Source: CAVPTL01 sp963794415
GTDB lineage: Bacteria > Actinomycetota > Thermoleophilia > Gaiellales > JAICJC01
Assembly: GCA_963794415.1 (NCBI GenBank)
Contig: CAWCDI010000003.1
Location: forward strand, 1 to 64,000
Direction: 5' to 3'
DNA: 64,000 nt
Positions 15,764 to 24,418 of this stretch are shown here, one piece after another. The position numbers and the translations under genes were made by a program. The notes under the pieces were generated by a model. It did not search any database. It was not told the DNA's origin and saw only the letters and a list, made by a program, of their open reading frames with translations. Numbering within the stretch: position 1 is the stretch's first letter; each line of letters begins with the position of its first letter.

Positions 15764-16477
15764 CTAGCTCGAGAGCGTCTCCTCGAGCAGGTCGCGCGTG
15801 CGCGCGGAGTCGACGTGGATGCCGGGGCCCATCGTGGACGTCATGGTGATCGTCTTGATGTAGCGGCCCTTGGCAGCCGCGGGCTTCACGCGGAGGATCT
15901 CCTCCAGCACGGCGCCGTAGTTCTCGACCAGCGCGCTCTCCTCGAACGACTTCTTGCCGATGGCGGCGTGCACGATCGCGGTGCGGTCGGTGCGGTACTC
16001 GATCTTGCCCGACTTGATGTCGGACACGGCCTTCTGCACGTCGAACGTGATGGTGCCGGCCTTGGGGCTCGGCATCTTGCCCTGCGGGCCGAGCACGCGG
16101 CCGAGCTTGCCGACCGTGCCCATCATGTCGGGCGTGGCGATGGCCACATCGAAGTCCGAGAAGCCCTCGAGCACCTTCGCCGCGAGATCCTCGCCGCCGA
16201 CGTGATCGGCGCCCGCGTCCTCGGCCTCCTTGGCCTTCTCGCCCTGGGCGAACACCGCCACCGTCACCGAGCGGCCGGTGCCGTGCGGCAGGAAGAGCGT
16301 GCCGCGCAGCTGCTGGTCGGCGTGGCGGACGTTCAGGCCGAGGCGCATGTGCACCTCAACCGTCTCGTCGAACTTCGCCGTCTGCAGGCCCTTGAGCGTG
16401 CGCACCGCGTCGAGCGGGGCGTAGAGCTTCTCGCGATCGATCGCCGCGAACGCTTCCTTGTATGCCTTGCCGGCCAT
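15764..16477 (-). CDS. rplA: 50S ribosomal protein L1
   Basis: L1 stalk protein, 237 residues, normal length. Typical stretches are LNVRHADQQLRGTLFLPHGTG, GKLGRVLGPQGKMPSPKAGT and the C-terminal TMTSTMGPGIHVD. It starts at ATG 16477, sharing one base with the rplK stop (TGATG), so the two are translationally coupled. In other bacteria L1 represses the L11-L1 mRNA. Confidence 0.98.
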   Translation of the reverse strand: MAGKAYKEAFAAIDREKLYAPLDAVRTLKGLQTAKFDETVEVHMRLGLNVRHADQQLRGTLFLPHGTGRSVTVAVFAQGEKAKEAEDAGADHVGGEDLAAKVLEGFSDFDVAIATPDMMGTVGKLGRVLGPQGKMPSPKAGTITFDVQKAVSDIKSGKIEYRTDRTAIVHAAIGKKSFEESALVENYGAVLEEILRVKPAAAKGRYIKTITMTSTMGPGIHVDSARTRDLLEETLSS

Positions 16478-16905
16478 CAGCCAACCACCTCCACGCCCAT
16501 CGAGCGGGCCGTGCCGGCGATGATGTTGGTCGCCGCGTCCACGTCGTTTGCATTGAGATCGGGCATCTTCATCTCCGCGATCGAGCGCAGCTGCGCCCGC
16601 GTGATGCGCCCCGCCGACGTGCGGTTGGGCTCACCGGATCCCGACTTGATGTTGAGCGCCTCTTTGATGAGCACCGCAGCCGGCGGCGTCTTGGTGATGA
16701 ACGAGAACGAGCGGTCCTCGAACACGCTGATCTCGACCGGCGTGATGCGGCCGGCGTTGGGGCCCTGCGTCTGGGCGTTGAACGCCTTGCAGAACTCCAT
16801 GATGTTGACGCCGTGCTGACCGAGCGCCGGACCCACCGGCGGGGCGGGGTTTGCCTGCCCGGCGGGGATCTGCAGCTTGATCACCTTGATGACCTTCTTC
16901 GCCAT
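16477..16905 (-). CDS. rplK: 50S ribosomal protein L11
   Basis: Protein of the GTPase-associated centre, 142 residues. The N-terminal IKLQIPAGQANPAPPVGPAL with its proline cluster (thiostrepton site) and GVNIMEFCKAFNAQT are diagnostic, as is the C-terminal rRNA-binding domain ending IIAGTARSMGVEV. It lies 59 bases after nusG and overlaps rplA by one base. Confidence 0.98.
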   Translation of the reverse strand: MAKKVIKVIKLQIPAGQANPAPPVGPALGQHGVNIMEFCKAFNAQTQGPNAGRITPVEISVFEDRSFSFITKTPPAAVLIKEALNIKSGSGEPNRTSAGRITRAQLRSIAEMKMPDLNANDVDAATNIIAGTARSMGVEVVG

Positions 16906-16964
16906 TGCTTCTCCTTAGTGGTGCGAACGCGCCGTCGAAGGCGCTCCCACGGTTGATGCGTGAA

Positions 16965-17495
16965 CTAGATCTTCTTGACTTTGTCGAACTCGAGCTCGAC
17001 CGGCACCTGCCGCTCGAAGATGGAGACGAGCACCTTGAGCTTGCCCTGATCCTCGTTGATCTCGGCGATCTCGCCGTCGAAGTCGGCCAGCGGGCCCGAC
17101 GTGACCTTGACGCTCTCGCCGAGCTCGAACTCCGCGCGACTCTTGGCCGGGGCCTGAGCGACGGCCTGCGCGACGTGCAGCATGCGGTCGACCTCGGGCT
17201 GGCTCAGCGGCACGGGCTTGTTCTGCGAGCCGACGAACCCCGTGACGCCCGGCGTGTTCTTCACCAGGATCCAGGCGTCGTCGGTGAGGTCCATGTTGAC
17301 CAGCACGTAGCCCGGCCACAGCCGCCGCTCGGTGGTGACCTTCTGGCCGTCCTTGGTCTCGACCACGGACTCGGTCGGGACGACGACGCGGCGTACCACG
17401 CCGTCCTGGTTCATCGACTTGACGCGGTGCTCGAGATTGGTCTTGACCTTGTTCTCGTGCCCGGAATAGGTGTTGATCACGTACCAGCGAAACAT
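16965..17495 (-). CDS. nusG: Transcription elongation/antitermination factor NusG
   Basis: A 176-residue NusG starting at ATG 17495 (MFRWYVINTYSGHENKVK). It has the NGN domain, with LWPGYVLVNMDLTDDAW and NTPGVTGFVGS, and a C-terminal KOW domain (ESVKVTSGPLADFDGEIAEI). It binds RNA polymerase and links transcription to translation and Rho. The long acidic N-terminal extension of many actinobacterial NusG proteins is absent. It lies 20 bases after secE. Confidence 0.97.
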   Translation of the reverse strand: MFRWYVINTYSGHENKVKTNLEHRVKSMNQDGVVRRVVVPTESVVETKDGQKVTTERRLWPGYVLVNMDLTDDAWILVKNTPGVTGFVGSQNKPVPLSQPEVDRMLHVAQAVAQAPAKSRAEFELGESVKVTSGPLADFDGEIAEINEDQGKLKVLVSIFERQVPVELEFDKVKKI

Positions 17496-17515
17496 GTGAG
17501 TCCTTCGGCGCGGTT

Positions 17516-17818
17516 CTAGTTTTGCCAGTCGATCAGGTGCGCCGCGAAGCGCGAGAATGCCTGATCGAGGCCGTACAGGTAGAGGCCGACGAGGAAGCAC
17601 GCTCCCAGCACGACCAGCGTGGCCTGAATCGTCTGCTGACGGTTGAGGTAGTCGACCTTGCCGAGCTCGGCGCGTACCTCGCCGCTGAACCCGAGGGTGC
17701 GGCGGTAAAAGCTCTTGCGTGCGACCGGCGCCCCGCCGGATTGGCTCTTTGCCCGCCCCGTGGTGGGGGCGGCAAGGCTGTTGCGCGAACGCTGTTGTCG
17801 GTTCTTGCGGGAGGCCAT
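17516..17818 (-). CDS. secE: Preprotein translocase subunit SecE
   Basis: A 100-residue SecE with one C-terminal membrane helix (IQATLVVLGACFLVGLYLYG) preceded by the conserved amphipathic segment RAELGKVDYLNRQQT, where most bacteria have W/P-S-x-x-E. The N-terminal 45 residues are basic and low-complexity. Start ATG 17818 (MASRKNRQQRSR) is preferred to an in-frame ATG 17 codons upstream, which would overlap rpmG. Part of the SecYEG channel. Confidence 0.93.
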   Translation of the reverse strand: MASRKNRQQRSRNSLAAPTTGRAKSQSGGAPVARKSFYRRTLGFSGEVRAELGKVDYLNRQQTIQATLVVLGACFLVGLYLYGLDQAFSRFAAHLIDWQN

Positions 17819-17832
17819 GTGAGAGCTCGGGT

Positions 17833-17997
17833 CTAGCGGGTTTCCCTGTGCGGCGTGTGCTTTCCGCACCAGCGGCAGTACTTGGAGAACTCGATCCGGT
17901 CGGGCGAGTTTCGCTTGGATTTATTGGTTTGATAGTTCCGCCGCTTGCACTCCGTGCAGGCCAGCGTTATATCCACTCGGACACCGGACTTTGCCAC
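17833..17997 (-). CDS. rpmG: 50S ribosomal protein L33, zinc-binding form
   Basis: A 54-residue protein read from GTG 17997: it begins MAKSGVRVDITLACTECKRR and ends with YCRWCGKHTPHRETR. Two CxxC pairs (CTEC and CRWC) make this the zinc-binding type. GGAAGTGA lies 7 bases upstream of the GTG. It is the first gene of the rpmG-secE-nusG group, 14 bases before secE, where it is found in many bacteria. Confidence 0.93.
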   Translation of the reverse strand: MAKSGVRVDITLACTECKRRNYQTNKSKRNSPDRIEFSKYCRWCGKHTPHRETR

Positions 17998-18134
17998 CGG
18001 GGATCACTTCCTTCATCGACAGGGCGCCACAGGCGCGCTCAAGCGCACCGATCAGGCAGGATACACGCGGTGACCGACCCGAGGCCCCCTATCCCCTGCC
18101 ACACTGGTCAGAGATCGGCGGAAAGGCCGCTCGA

Positions 18135-18935
18135 TTGACGCGCGCGATCGAGCTCGAAGACGCATCATACTGGCGATTCAACCCGGCCACCAGCCGGCGC
18201 GACCAGATCCTCCGCCACATCGACTGGCGGGTCGAGGCCGGCGAGCGCTGGGCGGTGCTGGGCCCAAACGGCGCCGGCAAGAGCACCCTCTCGACGATCG
18301 CCGCTGCGCTCAGCCACCCCAGTTCGGGCACCGCGACGATCCTCGGCGGCCGGCTGGGCGAGGTGGACATGCGCGCGCTGCGCGAGCGCATCGGGTTTCT
18401 GGAGCCGCGGGCGGCGCGGCGGTTCGCGCCCGGGCTCACGGCCCTCGAGGTGGTGCTCACCGGCCCCACAGCGACCTTCGTGCTGCGTCCCGACCGGCTG
18501 CAGGCCGCCGACACCGAGCGTGCCGGGCAGCTCCTGGAGCGGTTCGGCTGCGGCGGCCTCTTCGAGCGGAAGCTCGGCGACCTCTCACAGGGCGAGCGCC
18601 AGCGCGTGCTGCTCGCCCGGGCGCTGGTGGCCGATCCCGAGCTGGTGGTGCTGGACGAGCCCGCCTCGGCGCTCGACCTGCCCGGGCGCGAGGCCGTGGT
18701 GGCGGCGCTCGAGGCGCTGGCCGCCGACCACCCGGGCCGGGCGATCGTGAACGTCACCCACCACGTCGAGGAGATCCCGCCCTCCACCACCCACGTGCTG
18801 CTGCTGCGAGACGGCGCGGTGAGCGCCGCCGGGCCGATCGAGGCGATCCTTGCCGACGGCCCGATGAGCGCGTGCTTCGGCGTGCCCGTGCGCATGCGGC
18901 GCGATGACGACGGCCGCTGGGTCGCGCGCGTCTAG
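18135..18935 (+). CDS. ABC transporter ATP-binding protein
   Basis: A 266-residue ATPase with Walker A GPNGAGKST, the signature LSQGERQRVLLAR and Walker B LVVLDEPASALDL followed by the H-loop (NVTHHVEEI). The start is set at TTG 18135, where GGAAAGG is 8 bases upstream and similarity begins (TRAIELEDASYWRFN). It resembles the YlmA/ModF-like stand-alone subunits; no permease gene is next to it, so the partner and cargo are unknown. Its TAG stop shares a CTAG palindrome with the stop of the convergent small membrane protein. Confidence 0.88.
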   Translation: MTRAIELEDASYWRFNPATSRRDQILRHIDWRVEAGERWAVLGPNGAGKSTLSTIAAALSHPSSGTATILGGRLGEVDMRALRERIGFLEPRAARRFAPGLTALEVVLTGPTATFVLRPDRLQAADTERAGQLLERFGCGGLFERKLGDLSQGERQRVLLARALVADPELVVLDEPASALDLPGREAVVAALEALAADHPGRAIVNVTHHVEEIPPSTTHVLLLRDGAVSAAGPIEAILADGPMSACFGVPVRMRRDDDGRWVARV

Positions 18936-19150
18936 AGCGGGTCGGGCTTGTCGTCCTCGAGCTCGAGCTCGTGGTCGTGCTGGTACTTGGTGGCGTACAC
19001 CCAGAGGATCATGGCCACGGTCATGAAGCACGCGCCGACCGTGATGAGGATGTGGCTCCAGAACGGTGCGGTGAAGAAGCCCACTCCGGTCATGACCGCG
19101 CCGATGGTGAAGATCAGCTCGAGCGGAGCGCGTCGCGAGAAGTTCTCCAT
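18932..19150 (-). CDS. Small two-helix membrane protein
   Basis: A 72-residue protein with two hydrophobic segments (LIFTIGAVMTGVGFFTAPFW and ILITVGACFMTVAMILWVYA) and an acidic, soluble C-terminus (HELELEDDKPDPL). No function recognised. It overlaps the convergent ABC gene by 4 bases at the shared CTAG, and begins 3 bases after the end of the next minus-strand gene, with which it is probably co-transcribed. Confidence 0.7.
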   Translation of the reverse strand: MENFSRRAPLELIFTIGAVMTGVGFFTAPFWSHILITVGACFMTVAMILWVYATKYQHDHELELEDDKPDPL

Positions 19151-19153
19151 GCG

Positions 19154-19789
19154 TTAAAGGTACTCCCCGGCCGACGGATGGAGCAGCGGTACGACGGGAT
19201 CCCAGCCGTGCCCGAGCACCGCCACCATCGCCGGGGGCGTGATCACGGTCGCGGCACCGGTGCGCGGCCGCGCGAGGGGGTCGTCGTAGCCCGCCGGCGA
19301 CCATCGCAGCAGGTGGTGGCCCAGCACGAGCCGGGGGCCGCCCGGGTGCAGCACCAGGGTGCCGTCAGGAAGGCTGCCGACCGGAGCGCGGTGATGGCGC
19401 TGCGCGCGCGTGGCGGGATCGAATCGCTCGGCATGGAGGCGCCGATCCATCTGGTCGGCGCCGGTCTCCCCCAGGAGCTCGCAGAAGCGGGTGTAGTCGG
19501 CCCGCCGGCAGAGCGCGCAGGGACGGTGGCCGGCGGCCATGGCCGTGGCCTCGTCCAGGAAGAACAGCTCGGTGAAGCGGCCGGGCTGCATCTTGGGCCC
19601 GCGCTGCCACCCCTTGAACTCGAGCCGGCACGCGATCCAGCGCAGCCCGGTGAAGCTGCGCCGCACCTGGCCGTGGCCGTCATGCAGGCATCCGCGGTTG
19701 CCGTAGACCAGCCCGCGGGCGGGATCGGCGATGAGCTCCCCCAGAGGGGTCACGCGGTTTTGCAGGGTCACGGTAGGTGACACTAGCAA
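19154..19789 (-). CDS. Conserved hypothetical protein
   Basis: About 211 residues. I recognise the pattern only as a conserved family without known function, with the motifs ARGLVYGNRGCLHD, RFTELFFLDEATAMAAGHRP and CALCRRADY. The CxxC in the last motif could bind a metal. The ATG at 19789 is one possible start; a GTG at 19771 (TLQNRVTPLGELI) may be the true one. It diverges from the FUSC-type gene with at most 43 bases between start codons. Confidence 0.7.
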   Translation of the reverse strand: MLVSPTVTLQNRVTPLGELIADPARGLVYGNRGCLHDGHGQVRRSFTGLRWIACRLEFKGWQRGPKMQPGRFTELFFLDEATAMAAGHRPCALCRRADYTRFCELLGETGADQMDRRLHAERFDPATRAQRHHRAPVGSLPDGTLVLHPGGPRLVLGHHLLRWSPAGYDDPLARPRTGAATVITPPAMVAVLGHGWDPVVPLLHPSAGEYL

Positions 19790-19813
19790 TGAAGCATTGT
19801 GCTACAATCCCAC

Positions 19814-20917
19814 ATGATGCTTCAGCTCGCCGATCACCGCCAGACTGCCCAAGCGTCTGTGCGCGACCGGTTCGGAGCACTCTGGGCCAGCCGCCTGGCG
19901 ATTGCGCAGACGTCCATCGCCGCAGGGCTTGCATGGTTCGTCGCCCACACGCTGCTCGACCACAGCGGCGCGTTCTTCGCGCCGGTCGCAGCCGTGATCG
20001 CGCTGGGGATCGCGCCCGGCCACCGGCTGAAGCGCGCCATCCAGATGGTGGTCGGCGTGGCCGTGGGCATCGCCGTCGGCGACCTCCTGATCGCCGGCAT
20101 CGGCTCGGGCACGTGGCAGGTCGCCCTGGTCGTGCTGCTCGCCATCTCTGCCACGGTGCTGCTTGGCGGAAGCGCCCTGGCGGTCACCCAGGCGGGCGCC
20201 TCGGCCGCCATCGTCGCGACCCTCGTCCCGCCCTCGTCGGGCATCTACACCGCCCGCGTGATCGACGCCCTCATCGGCGGCGCCGTGGGCATCCTGGTGC
20301 TGGTGCTCTCCCCCGGAAACCCGGTCGGCACCGTGCGCGACGCGTTTCGGCCAGTGTTCGCCGAGCTTGCCGCCACGCTGGACGACCTGACCCGGGCGCT
20401 TCGCTCGCACGACCTCGACCTGGCGGAGGCCGCACTGGGCCGGGTGCGCGCGATCGACTCGGCCGACCTGGCAAACCGGCTCGACATCGCGCAGGAGACC
20501 GTCGCGCTCGGCCCGCTTCACTGGAGCTCGCGCGAGGAGCTGGATGAGTACACGGTGGCGGTGACGCAGCTCGACCTGGCGGTGCGCGACGTGCGCGTTC
20601 TGGCCCGAAGCGCGATCCGCCTGATCGAGCTCGAGCCCCACTCCCCGGCCGCGCTGGCCGAGGGCACACGCGACCTGGCCGGGGCGATCCGCTGCCTCGA
20701 GCACGAGCTGAGCCGTGCCGACCACGCCTGCGACAGCACCGAGCTGGCCACGCGGGCCGCCGAGGTCGCCACGGTGGCTGCGCACCACACCACCAGTCTG
20801 TCGGTCAACGCCGTGTCGGCGCAGATCCGCTCGACCGCGACGGATATCATCAGGGCGCGCGGCCTGGACAGGGCGGCGGCAATGGAACTCGTCCGAAAAA
20901 CGGAGATGGCAGCCTGA
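19814..20917 (+). CDS. FUSC-type aromatic-acid exporter-like membrane protein
   Basis: A 367-residue protein with about six N-terminal membrane helices (residues 25-170) and a cytoplasmic alpha-helical C-terminal half, the layout of the FUSC/ArAE family (YgaH/AaeB-like efflux proteins). TACAAT (19803-19808) lies 5 bases before ATG 19814, so the mRNA is probably leaderless; the -35 candidate TGACAC is 19 bases further, slightly long. Start 19814 is preferred to GTG 19799, which would lie before the -10 box. It shares one base with the next gene (TGATG). Confidence 0.8.
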   Translation: MMLQLADHRQTAQASVRDRFGALWASRLAIAQTSIAAGLAWFVAHTLLDHSGAFFAPVAAVIALGIAPGHRLKRAIQMVVGVAVGIAVGDLLIAGIGSGTWQVALVVLLAISATVLLGGSALAVTQAGASAAIVATLVPPSSGIYTARVIDALIGGAVGILVLVLSPGNPVGTVRDAFRPVFAELAATLDDLTRALRSHDLDLAEAALGRVRAIDSADLANRLDIAQETVALGPLHWSSREELDEYTVAVTQLDLAVRDVRVLARSAIRLIELEPHSPAALAEGTRDLAGAIRCLEHELSRADHACDSTELATRAAEVATVAAHHTTSLSVNAVSAQIRSTATDIIRARGLDRAAAMELVRKTEMAA

Positions 20918-21711
20918 TGACCGACCGAGTGATCTCCAACTACCTGATCGACATGGACGGCGTGCTCGTGCACGAGGAGCGCGCGATCCCCGGGGCGCCC
21001 GAGTTCATCCACGCGCTGCAGGAGTCCGGCCGCCGCTTCCTGCTGCTCACCAACAACTCCATCTACACGCCGCGCGATCTGGCGGTGCGGCTGGCGGCGA
21101 GCGGGCTGACGGTGCCCGCCGACTCGATCTGGACCGCAGCGCTCGCGACGGCCCGGTTCCTGGATCAGCAGCGCCCCGGCGGCAGCGCGTTCGTGATCGG
21201 CGAGGCCGGCCTGACCACGGCGCTGCACGAGGCCGGCTACGTGCTGGCAGAGCGCGATCCCGACTACGTGGTGCTCGGCGAGACGCGGCTCTACAGCTTC
21301 GAGCGCATCACCCACGCGATCCGGCTCATCAACTCCGGTGCGCGCTTCATCGCCGCCAACCCCGATGTGACCGGCCCGAGCCCCGACGGCGTGCTGCCGG
21401 CGACCGGCTCGGTCGCCGCGCTCATCTCGAAGGCCACGGGCGTGGAGCCGTACTTCATCGGCAAGCCCAATCCGCTGATGATGCGCGAGGCGCTGCGCGC
21501 CATCGACGCGCACTCCGAATCGACGGCGATGATCGGCGACCGGATGGACACCGACATGGTGGCGGGGCTCGAGGCCGGGCTCCAGACCATCCTCGTGCTC
21601 TCGGGCATCACCACCCGCGACATGATCGACCGGTTCCCGTACCGGCCGTCGCGCGTGATCGACTCGGTGGCCGACCTGCTGGAGGAAGTGCGATCGCCGC
21701 AGATGGTCTGA
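20917..21711 (+). CDS. HAD-IIA phosphatase, NagD-like
   Basis: A 264-residue haloacid dehalogenase-type phosphatase: motif I LIDMDGVLV (nucleophile and acid/base aspartates), motif II LLLTNNS, lysine in IGKPNPLMM, and motif III MIGDRMDTDM. The large C2 cap between motifs II and III marks subclass IIA, which includes NagD, p-nitrophenyl phosphatase and sugar-phosphate phosphatases. Substrate is unknown. It is coupled to the upstream FUSC gene by a one-base overlap and followed by a GntR regulator 17 bases later. Confidence 0.9.
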   Translation: MTDRVISNYLIDMDGVLVHEERAIPGAPEFIHALQESGRRFLLLTNNSIYTPRDLAVRLAASGLTVPADSIWTAALATARFLDQQRPGGSAFVIGEAGLTTALHEAGYVLAERDPDYVVLGETRLYSFERITHAIRLINSGARFIAANPDVTGPSPDGVLPATGSVAALISKATGVEPYFIGKPNPLMMREALRAIDAHSESTAMIGDRMDTDMVAGLEAGLQTILVLSGITTRDMIDRFPYRPSRVIDSVADLLEEVRSPQMV

Positions 21712-21728
21712 GCCTGCCCACCGTCTCG

Positions 21729-22382
21729 GTGGTCGAGGCGCTGGAGACCGACCTCAGGGAGCGGATGCTGAGCGGCGATCTTGCCCCGGGCGAGCGGCTC
21801 CGCGAGGTCGCGCTCGCCCAGCAGTACGGCGTGGGCCGAAACGCCCTTCGCGCCGCCTTCGACGGGTTGGTGCGGCAGGGCCTCCTGCAGAAGGAGCGCA
21901 GCCGCGGGGTGTCGGTGAAGCTCCTGACGCCGCAGGACTTCATCGAGATCTACGAGGTGCGCACCGCGCTCGAGACCCAGGCCGTGCGCGAGCTCGCGCG
22001 GCGGCGCTACGTGCCGCCCGCTGCGCAGCAGGCACTCATCAGCCTCGACGCGCTCACGGCCGACGCCGACTGGAGCCTCATCAGCGACGCCGACCTCGAG
22101 TTCCACGGCGCGCTGGTGGCCGGCGCCGAGAACGAGCGGCTGCACCGGCTGCACGACCAGCTGCAGGTCGAGATCAGGTTCTGCCTGATCCAGCTCGGGC
22201 CCGGATATGCGCGCTCGAACCCCATGGCCGACGAGCACCGCATCCTGCTCGAGGCGATCGGCGCGGGGCGCCCGGCCGCGGCCGAGCGGGCGCTGCGCCA
22301 GCACCTGGAAGGCGTCACGGCGTGGTTTGCAGAGGCGGCCACGCGCGACTCAACGGTGCCTGGCACCGTCGAGCCGGCGTAG
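21729..22382 (+). CDS. GntR-family transcriptional regulator (FadR/FCD type)
   Basis: About 217 residues: an N-terminal winged helix (LRERMLSGDLAPGERL, then ALAQQYGVGRNALRAAFDGL) and a C-terminal FCD ligand-binding domain (IYEVRTALETQAVREL, DLEFHGALVAGAEN, DEHRILLEAI with metal-binding-type histidines). No strong ribosome binding site is visible; GTG 21729 is the most likely start. It may be read through from the HAD gene. The last 11 codons (DSTVPGTVEPA) are formed by a copy of the dispersed palindrome, so that tail is probably not ancestral to the family. Confidence 0.85.
   Translation: MVEALETDLRERMLSGDLAPGERLREVALAQQYGVGRNALRAAFDGLVRQGLLQKERSRGVSVKLLTPQDFIEIYEVRTALETQAVRELARRRYVPPAAQQALISLDALTADADWSLISDADLEFHGALVAGAENERLHRLHDQLQVEIRFCLIQLGPGYARSNPMADEHRILLEAIGAGRPAAAERALRQHLEGVTAWFAEAATRDSTVPGTVEPA
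22349..22373. repeat. Dispersed palindrome, family member 2 (in coding 3' end)
   Basis: CTCAACGGTGCC, central T, then GGCACCGTCGAG: 12-base arms with one mismatch. The core GGTGCCTGGCACC is identical to that at 3578-3592. It lies inside the last codons of the GntR gene, between convergent genes. Confidence 0.75.
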
Positions 22383-22400
22383 CGGCCCGCCGCGCGACCT

Positions 22401-22928
22401 CTAGCCCGACGTCGTGCAGTGGTGCGTCTCGCCCCACGTCTTCAGCTGCGCCACCGCGGTCTTGAACTTCGCGCTGGTGATGATGGGCTCGAGCTTGGCC
22501 AGGGCCTTGGTGCTGCTGTAGCCGTTGGCCGCGAACACCTGATCCATCTGGTGGAAGATCCCGGAGACCGTCAGCAGCGCGGGCTTGATGTCCGACGGCG
22601 CCTCGTTGGCCAGCGTCGTGTATGCCTCATCGACCTTCGTGAAGAGCGCCTTTGTGGATGCCGGCGTGCTCGACGGGTTGATCGCGCCGGTGAGCTCACC
22701 CTCCAGCTTCTTGCTCTGCTCCTTGGCCGTTGCGCAGAAGTCGGAGTCGCTTCCGCCGCTGCCGCCGGAGTCGGTTGGAGACGCGGTGCTGGACACCGAC
22801 AGCGTCTGCGAGCTCGTGGCCCCGGTCGTGGTGCTGCCGCCGCTCGAGCTCGAGCTGCCGCACGCTGCAGCGCCGGCCGCGAGCATCACCACGCAGATGA
22901 CGGTCAGCGACCGCCTGACGAGTTTCAT
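22401..22928 (-). CDS. Secreted lipoprotein of unknown function
   Basis: A 175-residue protein with a type II signal peptide: lipobox AAGAAAC at about residues 17-23, followed by a Ser/Thr/Gly-rich linker to about residue 62 and a helical domain with two cysteines (SDFCATAKEQ and HHCTTSG) that could form a disulfide. Similar small lipoproteins are frequent in actinobacteria but have no assigned role. It lies 32 bases downstream of the MFS gene on the same strand. Confidence 0.75.
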   Translation of the reverse strand: MKLVRRSLTVICVVMLAAGAAACGSSSSSGGSTTTGATSSQTLSVSSTASPTDSGGSGGSDSDFCATAKEQSKKLEGELTGAINPSSTPASTKALFTKVDEAYTTLANEAPSDIKPALLTVSGIFHQMDQVFAANGYSSTKALAKLEPIITSAKFKTAVAQLKTWGETHHCTTSG

Positions 22929-22960
22929 TCTCCTGCCCCCCTGGTTTGACCGGGAAGAGA

Positions 22961-24418
22961 TTAGACCTCGAGGGGGTCGCGTGCAGGCTCGTTTTCGGAA
23001 AGATCTTGCACGTGTTCGGGCATCGCCGTGGGCTGGAGCACGGTTACCGCAACCACGATTGCCAGAATCATCAGTCCGGTGCCGATGGCGAACGCGAGGT
23101 GGTAGCCGCCGGTGAGCGCCTGCAGCTGTGAGTCGCCGTTTCCCTGAAGGGTGGTGGTGCGCGTCGCGGCGAGCGTTGCGAGCACCGCCAGGCCGAGCGC
23201 GCCGCCCACCTGGATCATGGTGTTGATGAGTCCAGACGCCAGGCCGGCGTCCTCGGGGGTCGCACCCGACATGGCGAGGGTCATGAGCGCCGGGAACGCG
23301 ATGCCGCCGCCGAAGCCCAGGAGCATCATCACCGGGAACACGTGGATCCAGTAGTCCCCGCCAACGGGCGCTTGCGTGAAGTAGGCAAGGCCGACGGCGA
23401 ACAGCACGAGACCCGGGATGAGCGAGTTCTTGGCGCCGAAGCGCATGATGGTTGGCTGTGAGAAGCGCAGCGAGATGACGCCCGAGACGGCGGTCACCGG
23501 CAAGAACGCGAGGCCGGTCTGCAGCGCGTCGTAGCCCAGCACCTTCTGCATGTAGAGCGCGCCGAGGAAGAACATCCCGAACATGCCCGACACCATGAGG
23601 GCGGCCACGATGTTGGCGCCGCTCACGTTGCGCGAATGGAAGATGCGAAGCGGCATCAGCGGCTGCTTGGCGGTTGCCTCACGCGCGATGAACCCCGCCA
23701 GGAGCGCGATCGCGCCGGCGGCGAAGAGGAGCGTGGTCGAGGAGCCCCAGCCGTCCTCGGCCGCGGGCTTCACGATGGTGTAGACGCCCACCATCAGGGC
23801 GCCCGTGATGAGGATCGCACCGGGGATGTCGGCACCCTTGCTGAGGCCGATCCCCTCGTCGCTCGCGAGCAGCCTGTAGGCGGCAAAGCCCGTGGCGATG
23901 CCGATGGGGATGTTCACGAAGAAGATCCAGTGCCAGTTGATGGACTGGGTGAGGATGCCGCCCAGCAGCAGGCCCACCGAGCCGCCGGCGGAGGCCGTGA
24001 AGCCGAACACGCCGATCGCCTTTGCCTGCTCGCGCGGCTCGGGAAAGAGCGTCACGATCATGCCGAGCGTGACGGCCGAGGTCATGGCCCCGCCTATGCC
24101 CTGGATGAACCGGGCGACCACGAGCATCTCCTGGTTCTGGGCTGCACCGCATGCGAACGATGCGGCGATGAAGAGCGTGAGGCCGATCATGAAGATGCGC
24201 TTCTTCCCCACCAGGTCGCCGATGCGCCCGGACAGCAGGAGCAGGCCGCCGAAGGCGATGAGGTAGGCGTTCACGACCCATGCGAGGCTGGACGAGGTGA
24301 AGCCGAGATCGGACTGGATCGACGGCAGCGCGACGTTCACGATGGTGCCGTCGAGGACGATCATCAGCGTGCCCACGCAGAGCACGTAGAGAGCGAGCCA
24401 GCGGTTTCGGTCAGCCAT
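22961..24418 (-). CDS. MFS drug exporter, DHA2 (EmrB/QacA) family
   Basis: A 485-residue protein with about 14 hydrophobic segments. Typical motifs are LDGTIVNVALPSIQSDLGF in helix 1, LSGRIGDLVGKKRIF (motif A) and the antiporter motif GSVGLLLGGIL in helix 5. This family exports drugs by proton antiport. The gene overlaps the SRPBCC gene upstream by 8 bases and ends an arsR-SRPBCC-MFS operon, so expression is probably controlled by the ArsR protein. Confidence 0.9.
   Translation of the reverse strand: MADRNRWLALYVLCVGTLMIVLDGTIVNVALPSIQSDLGFTSSSLAWVVNAYLIAFGGLLLLSGRIGDLVGKKRIFMIGLTLFIAASFACGAAQNQEMLVVARFIQGIGGAMTSAVTLGMIVTLFPEPREQAKAIGVFGFTASAGGSVGLLLGGILTQSINWHWIFFVNIPIGIATGFAAYRLLASDEGIGLSKGADIPGAILITGALMVGVYTIVKPAAEDGWGSSTTLLFAAGAIALLAGFIAREATAKQPLMPLRIFHSRNVSGANIVAALMVSGMFGMFFLGALYMQKVLGYDALQTGLAFLPVTAVSGVISLRFSQPTIMRFGAKNSLIPGLVLFAVGLAYFTQAPVGGDYWIHVFPVMMLLGFGGGIAFPALMTLAMSGATPEDAGLASGLINTMIQVGGALGLAVLATLAATRTTTLQGNGDSQLQALTGGYHLAFAIGTGLMILAIVVAVTVLQPTAMPEHVQDLSENEPARDPLEV

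Noticed and set aside
17998..18134. A tRNA gene beside rpmG, as seen in many bacteria
   Set aside because: No cloverleaf or T-loop sequence found in this 137-base gap.
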